64,000 nt of DNA from an uncultured Campylobacter sp. (GTDB lineage: Bacteria; Campylobacterota; Campylobacteria; Campylobacterales; Campylobacteraceae): positions 1 to 64,000 of the forward strand of contig NZ_CALHVM010000056.1 in the NCBI RefSeq assembly GCF_938039205.1, written 5' to 3'. Both the position numbers and the translations under genes were made by a program. The notes under the pieces are model-generated. The model saw only the letters and a list, made by a program, of their open reading frames with translations. It searched no databases and had not been told where the DNA came from. Of the stretch, positions 1 through 8,969 are shown piece after piece. Every line of letters begins with the position of its first letter. Positions within the stretch are counted from its first letter, which is position 1.

Positions 1-463
1 CGTTCGGGGTTTTTTGTGATTTATTGGAGTCGGATTCGTCTACGTCAAATTTAACGACGCTTGCCGCATTGCATGCTTTATTTAAATTTATGTTAGATAG
101 TGATGCATCGCACTCATCCGTTTGCGGCGATACCTAAGCGAGGCTGCCGGGCACGTTTGGCATACGCGATAGATCGCACTCGCTAGGTTGGGTTTGCTTT
201 TGGCGTTATATTATAGTGTTTTTGGGGTAGTGTAAAATCTAAAAACTATGTTTTTGAAATTATTTTTAGTGTAATAATTTTATTGTAAAATAAGAATATC
301 CTGAATATATTGTGACTAAAGAAATATAGTATAATTTGTTAAAAAATCAATTTATTACTTGCAACTTAATTTTTAGCCAAATTTAGAATAATATAAAATT
401 TAACTTACCACCTAATTATTGTGTTTTAAATTTTTAAAGGATTGGAAGACCAATCCTTATTCA
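1..463. other. Intergenic / window edge, no recognised gene
   Basis: No gene is recognised here. A + strand frame is open from the left edge (base 3) to a TAA at 135-137 and could be the tail of an upstream gene, but its 44 residues match nothing I know. From about 220 onward the stretch is very AT-rich and holds the 3' flank and probable terminator of ftsZ. Confidence 0.5.
437..458 (-). terminator. Hairpin downstream of ftsZ
   Basis: A perfect 9-bp inverted repeat (AAGGATTGG / CCAATCCTT, 4-nt loop) begins five bases past the ftsZ stop codon. It lacks a long T run on the minus strand, so termination strength is uncertain. Confidence 0.55.
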
Positions 464-1618
464 TTAATCCATTTGGTTTCTGATATACGATGGCGTTTCT
501 AGCATATTAGTTGCTTCTTCGCTATTGTATCCGCCGCTAACCTTTAGTCTGCTGATTCTTTCATCTAAAATCGGATTTCTTGACTTTTTAAATGCAGCGT
601 CGGGCGTAGAGGCTACGGGTGTAGGCCTTTCTTCCTCTTTGTCTCTAAAGCCGGTGGCTATTATAGTAACTTGAATTTTGTTATTTTCAAAACTCTCGTC
701 GCTTGTCGTACCGAATATGATATCGGCTTCATCGTCTACGGCTTTTTGCACTAGGTTCATAGCTTCCTCTATATCGCTGAAAGGAGAGTCTGGGTGATAT
801 TTGAAGTGTACCAGAACGCCGACCGCACCATTTATGGTAATGTCGCTTAGTAGTGGAGATTGTATTGCATTTTTTATTGCTTCCTGGGCTGCGCCTTCAC
901 CTTCTGATTCGCCTATGCCAAGTAGCGCCATACCGCGGTGTTCCATGACTTTTTTGACGTCGGCAAAGTCGGAGTTTATGTCGCTATTTCCCGAATCAAG
1001 AACTATGGTACACATACCGCTGACGGCTCGAGCTAAAACGTTATCAACTATTTTAAAACTTTCTTTTATACCGGCTTTTTTGTCTATAAGGGATTTTAGT
1101 CTTTGGTTTGGGATTACCACTATAGAATCAGACTCTTTTTTTAGTTCATTTAGTCCTTTTAAAGCCAGGTTATAGCGCTTTTTACCTTCAAATTCAAACG
1201 GCATAGTAACTACTGAGATTGTTAGAGCGCCGATCTCTTTAGCTGCCTGCGCTACTACCGGAGCTGCACCGGTACCTGTACCGCCTCCTAAACCTGATGC
1301 TATAAATACGATATCTGAGTACTCAAGTGTAGATTTGATCTCTTCGTAACTTTCTTGAGCGGCTTTGGTTCCTACGTCAGGATTCATACCAGCACCAAGA
1401 CCTTTTGTAATCTTTTCGCCGAGTTGAAGTTTTGTAAAGGCCAAAGAGCTATCAAGTGCCTTTACATCGGTATTGGCGACTATTAGATCGATATCCATTT
1501 CATCGCCTTTTTCTCTAATAATATGATTTATCATATTTCCACCACCACCGCCTACGCCTACTACTTTTATCTTTGCGCCGTATGAAGGCTTTTTCTCTTC
1601 TACCATAAAGTTACCCAT
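464..1618 (-). CDS. ftsZ: Cell division protein FtsZ
   Basis: Tubulin-like GTPase that polymerises into the cytokinetic Z ring at midcell. The glycine-rich nucleotide loop is at about residues 21-27, the GGGTGTG tubulin signature at 111-117, and the synergy (T7) loop NSDFADV at 215-221. The C-terminal peptide ETPSYIRNQ is of the type that binds FtsA and other tethers. The 384-residue length is normal. The start ATG has an AAGGAG ribosome site about 10 bases upstream. It lies 18 bp downstream of ftsA on the same strand, as in C. jejuni (Cj0695-Cj0696), so the two are probably co-transcribed. Confidence 0.98.
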   Translation of the reverse strand: MGNFMVEEKKPSYGAKIKVVGVGGGGGNMINHIIREKGDEMDIDLIVANTDVKALDSSLAFTKLQLGEKITKGLGAGMNPDVGTKAAQESYEEIKSTLEYSDIVFIASGLGGGTGTGAAPVVAQAAKEIGALTISVVTMPFEFEGKKRYNLALKGLNELKKESDSIVVIPNQRLKSLIDKKAGIKESFKIVDNVLARAVSGMCTIVLDSGNSDINSDFADVKKVMEHRGMALLGIGESEGEGAAQEAIKNAIQSPLLSDITINGAVGVLVHFKYHPDSPFSDIEEAMNLVQKAVDDEADIIFGTTSDESFENNKIQVTIIATGFRDKEEERPTPVASTPDAAFKKSRNPILDERISRLKVSGGYNSEEATNMLETPSYIRNQMD

Positions 1619-1636
1619 AGTTGATCCAATCTCCTT

Positions 1637-3067
1637 TTAAAATAGTTGTGTTATTTTATTCCAAATCACAGAAAAAATATTTGGTTTTTTTTCTTTTTTG
1701 TTTAAATCTTCATTTAGTTCGTCTTGTAAAGTTCTGTCATCATCGATTCTTAAATCATCTATATAGTTATCGTCTAGAGTGCTTCCTCTAAAGATTTTAT
1801 TATCGACTTCTTCGATATTTTTTTTATCTTCGATTTTTACTCCATTGTCGTAGACTATATCTTTTAAAATCTTATTTTTTACTACAATCTCGTCTTTATA
1901 TCGCATTTTCTTTTCAGAGTCGATTTCATAAGGTGTAAAGTAGCCTGCACCGTACATACAAAGTCCGATCGCACAAGAATTTGCCGGATCTCTTAAAATT
2001 TCATATAGCCCTTCCATTTCCTTCGGTCTTGCTATTCGCACCGGCATATTGTCAAATACTGCTATAGCAAGCTCTCTGATGCCTTCAAGCTTAGTCATGC
2101 CGCCGGTAAGAACTACGCCTGCGGCTATTGAGTTTTTGTATCCGCTATCTTCGAGCATTTTTGCAAGTATCATTAGTGTCTCTTCGGCTCTTGCATATAT
2201 GACGTTTGAAATAACGTCAAGAGATACTTCCTGCACCTTGCCATCTTCGTTAATAGGCGGGATCTCAACTAGTTCGTTGGCATTATTTAGCAAAATTCCG
2301 TAATTTAATTTTATATCTTCTGCTTTTAAAATAGGCGTATGAAGCGCTGCTGATAGATCATTGGTTATATTTGACGAACCTATGCCTAAAAATTCGTTAT
2401 ATCTTATCGAATTTCCAGAGTGAATTATCATATTGCAAGTTGCACCGCCCATATCTATAAATGCTACACCCAAATCTTTTTCATCTTGATTTAGCGTCGC
2501 GATAGCCGAAGCGTAGCTGGAAAGTACGATATTATCAGGCTCGACTCCTGCTAAATTTAACGCTTTTCTTAGGTTACTAAGAGATGATTTTTGCGCCATT
2601 ATGATATGCGTTTGCACCTCGAGCCTGCTACCGTTCATACCCAAAGGATCCTCTATATGCTCCTGGTCGTCTACTTTGAAATTATAAGGAAGTATGTGTA
2701 GTTTTTCGTAGTCGCTGTGGATTTGTGCCCTTCGCTCAGACTCGGACATCGAGCGTTGTATCTCTTTTATGCCTATTTCATACGTGGGAACATTTACCAC
2801 ACCGTTACTGTCAACGCTTTTTGTATAGGCTCCCGAGATTGAAACCACTACTTTTTCGTATCTTGTGCCCGCAACTCTTTGAGCGTCTATTAAAGCGCTT
2901 TTTATTGATTTTGATGCGAGCTCGATATTTGTTATTACGCCCTTTTTTATACCCTGAGTTTTTGCAGTTCCTATTCCGATTATTTTAAGTCCTGTTTCAT
3001 CGTGCTGGCCTATAACAGCGCAAATTTGAACAGAGCCTACGTCAATACCTAAAATTTTAGTACTCAA
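1637..3067 (-). CDS. ftsA: Cell division protein FtsA
   Basis: Actin-fold ATPase that anchors FtsZ filaments to the inner membrane and helps recruit later division proteins. The N-terminal phosphate-1 motif (IDVGSVQICAVIG) and the later DMGGAT and TGGMTKLEG motifs are those of the FtsA/MreB/Hsp70 superfamily. The last dozen residues (IFSVIWNKITQLF) form the expected amphipathic membrane-targeting helix. The charged linker before it, about residues 390-460, is longer than in E. coli. It sits between the PpiD-like gene (13-bp gap) and ftsZ. Confidence 0.97.
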   Translation of the reverse strand: MSTKILGIDVGSVQICAVIGQHDETGLKIIGIGTAKTQGIKKGVITNIELASKSIKSALIDAQRVAGTRYEKVVVSISGAYTKSVDSNGVVNVPTYEIGIKEIQRSMSESERRAQIHSDYEKLHILPYNFKVDDQEHIEDPLGMNGSRLEVQTHIIMAQKSSLSNLRKALNLAGVEPDNIVLSSYASAIATLNQDEKDLGVAFIDMGGATCNMIIHSGNSIRYNEFLGIGSSNITNDLSAALHTPILKAEDIKLNYGILLNNANELVEIPPINEDGKVQEVSLDVISNVIYARAEETLMILAKMLEDSGYKNSIAAGVVLTGGMTKLEGIRELAIAVFDNMPVRIARPKEMEGLYEILRDPANSCAIGLCMYGAGYFTPYEIDSEKKMRYKDEIVVKNKILKDIVYDNGVKIEDKKNIEEVDNKIFRGSTLDDNYIDDLRIDDDRTLQDELNEDLNKKEKKPNIFSVIWNKITQLF

Positions 3068-3080
3068 AACAGATGCCTTC

Positions 3081-4544
3081 TTATTTTTTTGTATAATAAT
3101 TTGTTACTTGGTAACGCTTGGACAACATGGCTGTTAAATCCCTAATGAGCTCGTTATTTTTCAAGAAGCCTACATTTTGCGTTATTATCTCTTTATACTC
3201 TTTCTCTTTTTCGCTATTTGTTAGTTTTTGTTCCGTTATCTCGTAAACTACGGCTTTATCGCCGAGTACAACATAGCCTTTTTTGCCGCCTTTTTCAAAA
3301 AGGCGATTGACGAAGATATTAAACTCACCCTCGCTTAACCCACCTTCGGCCTTCACGGTATCTCTACTAACAAATCCTATATCGGTACCTTGAAATCCTT
3401 TTTCAAGCAACTCTTTTGCTTTTGCTTCTAAGATTTCTTTCGTTTTTTGCTCTTTGTAAAGTTCTAAAATTTGCTCTTTCGCCTCGTCAAAACTCATTAC
3501 TCTAGGCGCTACGATCTCTTTTACCTTCACTATCATATAGCCGTCTTCGTATTCAAACGGCTTTAGGGTATCGCCCTTTTTTGCTAGTTTTAGCTCATCC
3601 ATCGGCAAGCTCGCATTATCTTCAAATGTAGATACCGAGACATCTGCTTGCTTCTCGTCTTTCTTGATTTTTAGATACTCTTCAAGGGCGACTTTTTTAG
3701 TTTGTTTGAGATTGTAGTCTTTTAGTACTTCATCTTTAACAGCTTCAAATTCTTTTATCTTATCGTCGCTACCTTTATATTCGTTTTTGTTTTCGTTGTA
3801 AAATTCTGTTAGCTCGTTAGTATTTGCATCGCTTGATATAGCTGGGATAAATTTGGTATCAAGCTTAAATTCGGTCATGGTTTTATATTCGTTCTTATGC
3901 TCTTCCCAGAGTTTTTTTAGCGCATCTTCATCTATTTTTATTTCGTCTGCGTTAGCCTCTACGACCTTAATGGAGATTTTATCCTGCATCAAAAAGCTAG
4001 CCGTTAGCATATCTATATCTTGAGCATTTGCGGGTAAATTTAGAGCATGTCTTAGCTTATCTAAAAGTATTACGTTTTTTAGGCTTTCTTCGTATTCGCT
4101 TTCGGTAGTTCTAGCTCTTTTTAAAGTATTTTTGTAAAGCTCTTTATCAAATTTGCCGTTTGAGTGGAAATTTTGGTCTGCAATAATGTATTTGACTATA
4201 TCTTCGTCATTTACGCCAAGCCCCAAGTCATCTGCGAAATTTAAAAGCATAGCATCGTTTACTAACGCCTCTAAAGCTAAATTTTCAATGCCTAGCTCGC
4301 TTGCCTTTTCATCGCTTAGCTGTCCGTCAAAAAGCTGGCTATAGTACGCATGAAGCTGACCGTATCTGTTTTGAAATTCTTGGATGCTTATATTTCTGTG
4401 ACCGACCTTAGCCACCGAGGTAGCTCTGCTTGCGTTTAGATCATAAGCTCCCCATCCGACGAAGCCTGCTCCGACGAATGCTATCGTGCTTACCCAGATC
4501 GTTACGACGAGGTATTTTCTATGCTTTTGCATCCAAGTTATCAT
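3081..4544 (-). CDS. PpiD/SurA-type membrane-anchored periplasmic foldase
   Basis: Probable periplasmic chaperone with a parvulin-type peptidyl-prolyl isomerase region, tethered by one transmembrane segment at about residues 10-34. A SurA_N-like helical domain follows (about 35-160), then a central region and the C-terminal ISREXMORE-free helical tail. It corresponds by position to C. jejuni Cj0694, upstream of ftsA. The parvulin core looks diverged (only weak resemblance around DGYMIVKVKEIVAPRVMSF), so isomerase activity is less certain than the chaperone fold. The gene leads an apparent minus-strand operon with ftsA and ftsZ. Confidence 0.85.
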   Translation of the reverse strand: MITWMQKHRKYLVVTIWVSTIAFVGAGFVGWGAYDLNASRATSVAKVGHRNISIQEFQNRYGQLHAYYSQLFDGQLSDEKASELGIENLALEALVNDAMLLNFADDLGLGVNDEDIVKYIIADQNFHSNGKFDKELYKNTLKRARTTESEYEESLKNVILLDKLRHALNLPANAQDIDMLTASFLMQDKISIKVVEANADEIKIDEDALKKLWEEHKNEYKTMTEFKLDTKFIPAISSDANTNELTEFYNENKNEYKGSDDKIKEFEAVKDEVLKDYNLKQTKKVALEEYLKIKKDEKQADVSVSTFEDNASLPMDELKLAKKGDTLKPFEYEDGYMIVKVKEIVAPRVMSFDEAKEQILELYKEQKTKEILEAKAKELLEKGFQGTDIGFVSRDTVKAEGGLSEGEFNIFVNRLFEKGGKKGYVVLGDKAVVYEITEQKLTNSEKEKEYKEIITQNVGFLKNNELIRDLTAMLSKRYQVTNYYTKK

Positions 4545-4663
4545 CTAATTCCTTCAAATTTATAAAAATTTTATGCATTATTTTACTGAAATATCGTAAA
4601 TATCACCTTAAAAACGCGCTTTTTATCGATAAAATTTCAAAAAAATTAACATTTTTAAAGACG

Positions 4664-5251
4664 TTAGTTTTGTTCAGATTCGTAAAGGCGAGCTACGCTT
4701 AGCAATTTGCACGTATTTTCAAGGATTGCGACGTCTTTTGCCAGCTGATACGAGGTCCTGCTATGCACGTATACTCCGTATCCTTTGATGACCATTATGT
4801 TAGTTTTATTCTCTAACATATAGCGATAAATTTCCGTATCCGCGCGCTCATACCAATCGTCAAACTGTTTTGGATCATAGATCGGGATCTCGTGGTGTTT
4901 GATATAACCAAAATAATCCCTCGGACGGATAAAAGAATGCCCCAAAGTATAAGCTGTTAGATAAGGTGGCATGGCATAACAGATATATTTGGCTTCGTTT
5001 ATATTTTTGTATATATTTAGGTGGATGTCCGCGTCTATGCTCGCATCGTTCCAGCGATAATCCCTTTTTGAGTTTAGCATTATGAGATCTTCTTCTTTAA
5101 GATTGTCGAAAATCGTCGTTCTTTTATTTATCAAAAAAGAGTCGTGCTGAATTCTAGCTGAAATAGAGCCGTGAAAGACGCCGAAAAAGTTTTTTCTAAA
5201 CATCGAAAGAGCGATGTTGCTGATCTCGCTTGCGCAGTATTTTAAGTCCAT
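4664..5251 (-). CDS. Class II aldolase/adducin-fold protein, metal ligands missing
   Basis: The 195-residue length and the N-terminal pattern (glycine loop, then HDSFLINKR and a KEEDLIML strand) match the class II aldolase/adducin fold, whose enzymes use a zinc bound by three histidines. The key positions are changed here. The segment that is normally HTHPP reads AMPP (about residues 93-96), and the normal C-terminal NHG reads GYG (about 157-159). I infer a non-catalytic or re-purposed member. It is transcribed divergently from rsmH with a 54-bp gap, and a TATAAT-like box lies on its strand in that gap. Confidence 0.75.
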   Translation of the reverse strand: MDLKYCASEISNIALSMFRKNFFGVFHGSISARIQHDSFLINKRTTIFDNLKEEDLIMLNSKRDYRWNDASIDADIHLNIYKNINEAKYICYAMPPYLTAYTLGHSFIRPRDYFGYIKHHEIPIYDPKQFDDWYERADTEIYRYMLENKTNIMVIKGYGVYVHSRTSYQLAKDVAILENTCKLLSVARLYESEQN

Positions 5252-5278
5252 TTTAACCTTTTATAAACTTTTTTTGTT

Positions 5279-5284
5279 ATTATA
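5279..5284 (-). promoter_or_regulatory. -10 box for the aldolase-fold gene
   Basis: On the minus strand the bases read TATAAT, 28 bp before the start codon, in the short AT-rich gap between divergent genes. Campylobacter sigma-70 promoters depend mainly on such a -10 box. Confidence 0.5.
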
Positions 5285-5305
5285 CACAAAAAATAAAGGC
5301 TAAAT

Positions 5306-6238
5306 TTGAACTCCCCACACGTTCCCGTGCTACTTAATGAAGTTTTGCAAGCTTTTGAGGATATAAAAAGCGGCGTGATTGTCGATTGTACGCTCGGATA
5401 CGGCGGGCATTCTAGCGCGATTTTAGAGCAAAATCAAAACGTAAATTTGATAGCCTGCGATCAAGATGAAGAAGCAATCAAATTTAGCTCCGAAAGACTT
5501 AAAAAATTTGGCCAAAGAGCGCAAATTTTTAAGAGCAAATTTTCAGAAATTTTGGGCAAAGTAGAACAATCTCAAATCCGCGGTATCCTAGCCGACATCG
5601 GCGTTTCGTCGTTGCAGCTCGATAAAAACGAGCGCGGCTTTGGACTAAAGAGCGAAAATTTAGATATGCGGATGGATGCGCAGGCTAAATTTTCAGCTTA
5701 CGACATTGTAAATTTTTATAGCGCAAAAGAGCTGGAGCGTATCTTTGCCAATTACGGCGAGCTACCTAGTCCTGCCAAATTTGCCGCCAAAATCATAGAA
5801 GCCAGGCAAAGCGGCGAGATAAAAAGCGCCGAACGTCTCGCGCAAATAATCGGGCTAAAGGGCGTAAACGGGCGCAGCGTTAGCGCGGCGACGTTAGCTT
5901 TTCAAGCGATCAGAATAGAAGTCAACAACGAGCTAGGTGAACTGCAAAATTTGCTACAAAGCATTGAGGATTCGCAGATCGACGAGTGTATCGTGGCGAT
6001 AATCAGCTTTCATTCGCTAGAAGATCGTATCGTAAAAAATAAATTTAGGCAGTGGGCGCAAAGCTGCATTTGTCCGCCGCAGGCCCTTAGGTGCACGTGC
6101 GGAGGGGATAATGCGCTAGGTAAAATAGTCAGTAAAAAGGCAATAACGCCAAGCGCTACCGAAGTCAAGGCAAATCCGCGCTCAAGCTGCGCGAAAATGA
6201 GGATTTTTAAAATTTCAAGAGGTAAAAATGCAAGATAA
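5306..6238 (+). CDS. rsmH: 16S rRNA (cytosine(1402)-N(4))-methyltransferase RsmH
   Basis: SAM-dependent enzyme (MraW family) that methylates N4 of C1402 in the 16S rRNA P site. The N-terminal VLLNEVL and DCTLGYGGHS motif, the ADIGVSSLQLD motif and the C-terminal ISFHSLEDRIVKNKFR signature are diagnostic. The cysteine-rich stretch CICPPQALRCTCGG is usual for the family. The start is a TTG, the only one placing the conserved HVPVLLNEV motif at the N terminus. It overlaps the next, FtsL-like gene by 11 bp, the mraW-ftsL order of division clusters. Confidence 0.95.
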   Translation: MNSPHVPVLLNEVLQAFEDIKSGVIVDCTLGYGGHSSAILEQNQNVNLIACDQDEEAIKFSSERLKKFGQRAQIFKSKFSEILGKVEQSQIRGILADIGVSSLQLDKNERGFGLKSENLDMRMDAQAKFSAYDIVNFYSAKELERIFANYGELPSPAKFAAKIIEARQSGEIKSAERLAQIIGLKGVNGRSVSAATLAFQAIRIEVNNELGELQNLLQSIEDSQIDECIVAIISFHSLEDRIVKNKFRQWAQSCICPPQALRCTCGGDNALGKIVSKKAITPSATEVKANPRSSCAKMRIFKISRGKNAR

Positions 6239-6512
6239 AAACGAGGTTTTAGAGTTTAGCGGCGGTGAGCAAAAAAAGGAACGAAATTTAGACTACAAAA
6301 CGCTAGCGACGGCGTATCTCGGGCTTTTTATCGCGCTTGCTTTGTTTTTGCCTAAAATTTACATCACAAATCAAATTTATTACATCAGCCGCGAAATCGG
6401 CGATCTAAGCGGCAAACGCGACGTCTTGCTCGAAGAAAACAGAGAGCTTCGCCTAAAACTCGAGAGAATGAAATACAAAAATCAAATTTTAGATCCGCTT
6501 ATTTTGCAATAA
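6228..6512 (+). CDS. FtsL-like small bitopic division protein
   Basis: A 94-residue protein with a charged cytoplasmic N terminus, one transmembrane helix at about residues 31-50 and a leucine-zipper-like periplasmic helix at about 60-90. That is the architecture of FtsL, which forms a complex with FtsB and FtsQ in the divisome. Sequence conservation in this family is very low, so the call rests on topology and on position directly after rsmH (the C. jejuni equivalent is Cj0692c). Its start lies inside the end of rsmH, which suggests translational coupling. Confidence 0.65.
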   Translation: MQDKNEVLEFSGGEQKKERNLDYKTLATAYLGLFIALALFLPKIYITNQIYYISREIGDLSGKRDVLLEENRELRLKLERMKYKNQILDPLILQ

Positions 6513-7052
6513 CTAAATCCCAGCCTCAGACTGCGCTACTAGGCGCTCTAGGACGTACTGCTCCAAGTCTTTGCGCGGGATTTCGTTTTTTACCGCTTCG
6601 TTGTAGATCATCTCGACTTTCGTGGAGTATTTTTCGTAGCTAAAATACGGAAAATGCACGCTCCAAGCCTTTTTTATAAGCTCTTTGCTAACGGCTTTTC
6701 TCGCCCAAATTTTAAACATATCAAAGCCGATAAAAACGGCCGAAGTACCCACCACCGCGCTAACGATCGAGAGGTGAAAGTCAAGTTTGGTAAAAAGACG
6801 GTGCGTCAAAATCAGCAAAACAAAAAACACGACGAAGCATAAAAGCCCGTAAACAAGGTAAGTTCTTGCATAGCGAAATTTAAAATTTAGCTTGGCAGGA
6901 TCAACCAACATGCCTTCGTTAAAAAGGCAGTTTGCCTCGAGTAGATCGCGAAACAGCACGGGTTGCTTTGAGATAACGAAGATATTTTCTAGGATTAAAT
7001 TTTTTAACGCGTTATTTTTCATCTTTTTGATTATCCTTAAATTTAGCCTCAA
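6513..7052 (-). CDS. Conserved membrane protein of unknown function
   Basis: I do not recognise a named family. The 179-residue protein has two strong transmembrane segments (about residues 68-87 and 97-120), with hydrophilic cytoplasm-type regions on both sides. It converges tail to tail with the FtsL-like gene with no gap, and it probably corresponds to the small membrane protein beside this cluster in C. jejuni (Cj0691). Confidence 0.7.
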   Translation of the reverse strand: MRLNLRIIKKMKNNALKNLILENIFVISKQPVLFRDLLEANCLFNEGMLVDPAKLNFKFRYARTYLVYGLLCFVVFFVLLILTHRLFTKLDFHLSIVSAVVGTSAVFIGFDMFKIWARKAVSKELIKKAWSVHFPYFSYEKYSTKVEMIYNEAVKNEIPRKDLEQYVLERLVAQSEAGI

Positions 7053-7152
7053 TTATATCAAAAACTTCGTAATCCAAGCTAAAATTTGGACTTAAGGCAA
7101 CGCTTTTTTAAGAGTATTTGAGCTAAAATTACTTAAATTTTAAGGAGAAAAA

Positions 7153-8007
7153 ATGAACGGAATAGTATATCTAAACGGCGAATTTATAGACGCGGCGGCG
7201 GCTAAAGTTAGCGCATTTGACCGCGGATTTATCTTTGGCGACGGCATATACGAGGTCGTGCCGGTGCTAAACGGGCGGCTCGTGGATAGAGAGGATTTTT
7301 GGGAGAGATTTGAGAGAAGTCTAGCTGCGATCGAGCTAAGCTTGCCGCTTTCAAAGAGCGATTTTGGGGGAGTTTTAGAGGAAGTAGTCTGGCGAAACAA
7401 CCTAAAAGAAGGCGGTGTTTATATGCAGATCACCCGCGGCGTCGCCGATAGGGATTTTAAATTTATAAAAGGCTTAAAGCCGACTTGTTTCGTCTTTTGC
7501 TACGAAAAAGATATCGTCGCAAACCCTGACGCCGCGACCGGTATCGAGGTCGTTAGCGTCGAGGATATCCGCTGGAAGCGCCGCGACATCAAGTCCATCT
7601 CGCTTTTGGCGCAGTGCTACGCCAAAGAACAAGCCGTAAAAGCCGGCGCCTACGAGGGGTTCATGGTCGAAAACGGCTTTGTTACCGAGGCGACTAGCTC
7701 GTCTGCTTTTATTATAAAAGATAACGTCCTGATAACCAAACCGCTCTCAAACGAGATTTTGCCGGGCATCCGCCGAAAGGTGATCCTAGGTTTTGCCGAA
7801 AAGGCGGGGCTTGAGATCAGGCAGCGACCGTTTACGATGCAGGACGTTTACGAAGCTGACGAGGTGTTTATCTCGGCTGCGACGCTGCCGCTACTGCCCG
7901 TCGTCAAGGCCGACGGCAAGCCGATAAACGGCGGCAAAGTCGGCAAATACGTGCCGATGCTAAGGCAGATGTATATAGATAAGATCAAAAAGGAGGCCGG
8001 GCTTTAG
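7153..8007 (+). CDS. dat: Class IV aminotransferase, probably D-amino acid aminotransferase
   Basis: PLP fold-type IV enzyme that likely interconverts D-alanine/2-oxoglutarate and pyruvate/D-glutamate, supplying D-amino acids for peptidoglycan. The N-terminal FDRGFIFGDGIYEVVP motif, the lysine of KRRDIKSISLLAQ (about residue 145, the PLP Schiff base) and VTEATSSSAF with ILPGIRR are all present. The length of 284 is typical. Branched-chain aminotransferase or aminodeoxychorismate lyase specificity cannot be excluded from sequence alone. A clear AAGGAG site precedes the ATG. Confidence 0.88.
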   Translation: MNGIVYLNGEFIDAAAAKVSAFDRGFIFGDGIYEVVPVLNGRLVDREDFWERFERSLAAIELSLPLSKSDFGGVLEEVVWRNNLKEGGVYMQITRGVADRDFKFIKGLKPTCFVFCYEKDIVANPDAATGIEVVSVEDIRWKRRDIKSISLLAQCYAKEQAVKAGAYEGFMVENGFVTEATSSSAFIIKDNVLITKPLSNEILPGIRRKVILGFAEKAGLEIRQRPFTMQDVYEADEVFISAATLPLLPVVKADGKPINGGKVGKYVPMLRQMYIDKIKKEAGL

Positions 8008-8020
8008 GATAATTCGGCGT

Positions 8021-8060
8021 TTTGAGTCGGCTTTATATTTTTTGCGTGAGCCGGCTCAAA
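8021..8060. terminator. Hairpin after dat
   Basis: A 12-bp stem (TTTGAGTCGGCT / AGCCGGCTCAAA, one G-T pair) with a 16-nt T-rich loop lies 14 bp past the dat stop. It is a plausible terminator separating dat from the DUF523 gene. Confidence 0.5.
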
Positions 8061-8167
8061 TTAGTCAAATTTGACGGTAAATTCGACTAATTCATTTAAA
8101 TTACTAGCCGAAGCGTTAGTAAATTTGAGCCAAAATAACGCCTGCAGACCATCAAATTTCGGAACTA

Positions 8168-8668
8168 ATGATGAAAAATAAACCCAAAATCTTAATCAGC
8201 GCCTGTTTGCTCGGCAAAAACTGCAAGTATAACGGCGGTAATAATACAGACGCTATCCCTGTGGACGAGCTCGATAAACTTAGGCAAATTTACGAGCTCA
8301 TCGCCGTTTGTCCGGAGTGCATGGGCGGACTAACGACCCCGCGTGAGCCTGCCGAAATTTGCGCCAACGGACGGGTGCTTACTAAATTTAGCGGTCGCGA
8401 CGTGACGCGGGAGTTTCTCTTGGGAGCACAAATTTGCGCCGATGTCGCTCGCGACAACTGCTGTAAAATCGCGGTTTTAAAAGAGCGAAGCCCAAGCTGC
8501 GGAAGCGGCGAAATTTATGACGGAAGCTTTACTGGGCGGATCGTTAGTGGCGACGGGATAACCGCAGCGGTGCTAAAAAAACTTGGCATTCGGGTAGTTG
8601 GCGAGAGTGCGCTTTTAGAGCTAAATTTAGAAAAAGAAGCAGAAAATGGCCGAGTGGATAAATGTTAA
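8168..8668 (+). CDS. DUF523 family protein
   Basis: A 166-residue cysteine-rich protein of the DUF523 family, recognised from the ordered motifs ISACLLGKNCKYNGG, CPECMGGLTTPREPAEI and KERSPSCGSGEIYDG. The conserved cysteines suggest metal or iron-sulphur binding, but the function is not established. It overlaps the next small gene by 23 bp. A second in-frame ATG lies one codon downstream of the first (MM), so the exact start is uncertain by one residue. Confidence 0.88.
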   Translation: MMKNKPKILISACLLGKNCKYNGGNNTDAIPVDELDKLRQIYELIAVCPECMGGLTTPREPAEICANGRVLTKFSGRDVTREFLLGAQICADVARDNCCKIAVLKERSPSCGSGEIYDGSFTGRIVSGDGITAAVLKKLGIRVVGESALLELNLEKEAENGRVDKC

Positions 8669-8969
8669 AGACATAGCGGACGGAGCGAAATTTTACGCCG
8701 GGGCGGCGATTAGGATAATGCCGACGCCGTGCGGGCTAGAGGAGGGAAATTTTATCCCCGAAAACGGGCTTGTTTACCTTATCTCGGACAATGCTTCGGA
8801 CAAGAGCTATTTTAACTGCGTCTGCCTAAGCGCAGGCGAAGAAGGCAACGTGATCTGCCGTCTCGAGCGAAAGGGTAACTACGTACTTGGAAGCGAGATC
8901 AAGCGGATGTTTGAGAGTGAGCTACAAGAGGCATTTATAAGTAAAAGTATCGAGATTGCGGTAATATAA
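8646..8969 (+). CDS. Hypothetical protein coupled to DUF523
   Basis: I do not recognise this 107-residue soluble protein. Its start codon lies inside the end of the DUF523 gene (23-bp overlap), so the two are probably translated together. It has no signal peptide or membrane segment. The composition is consistent with a small alpha/beta cytosolic protein. Codon use matches its neighbours. Confidence 0.65.
   Translation: MAEWINVKDIADGAKFYAGAAIRIMPTPCGLEEGNFIPENGLVYLISDNASDKSYFNCVCLSAGEEGNVICRLERKGNYVLGSEIKRMFESELQEAFISKSIEIAVI

Noticed and set aside
801..1175. Open frame of 124 codons on + inside ftsZ
   Set aside because: Low-complexity serine-rich shadow of ftsZ; no ribosome site. The same applies to many other long frames antisense to real genes, such as those within htrA, fliD and cbpA.
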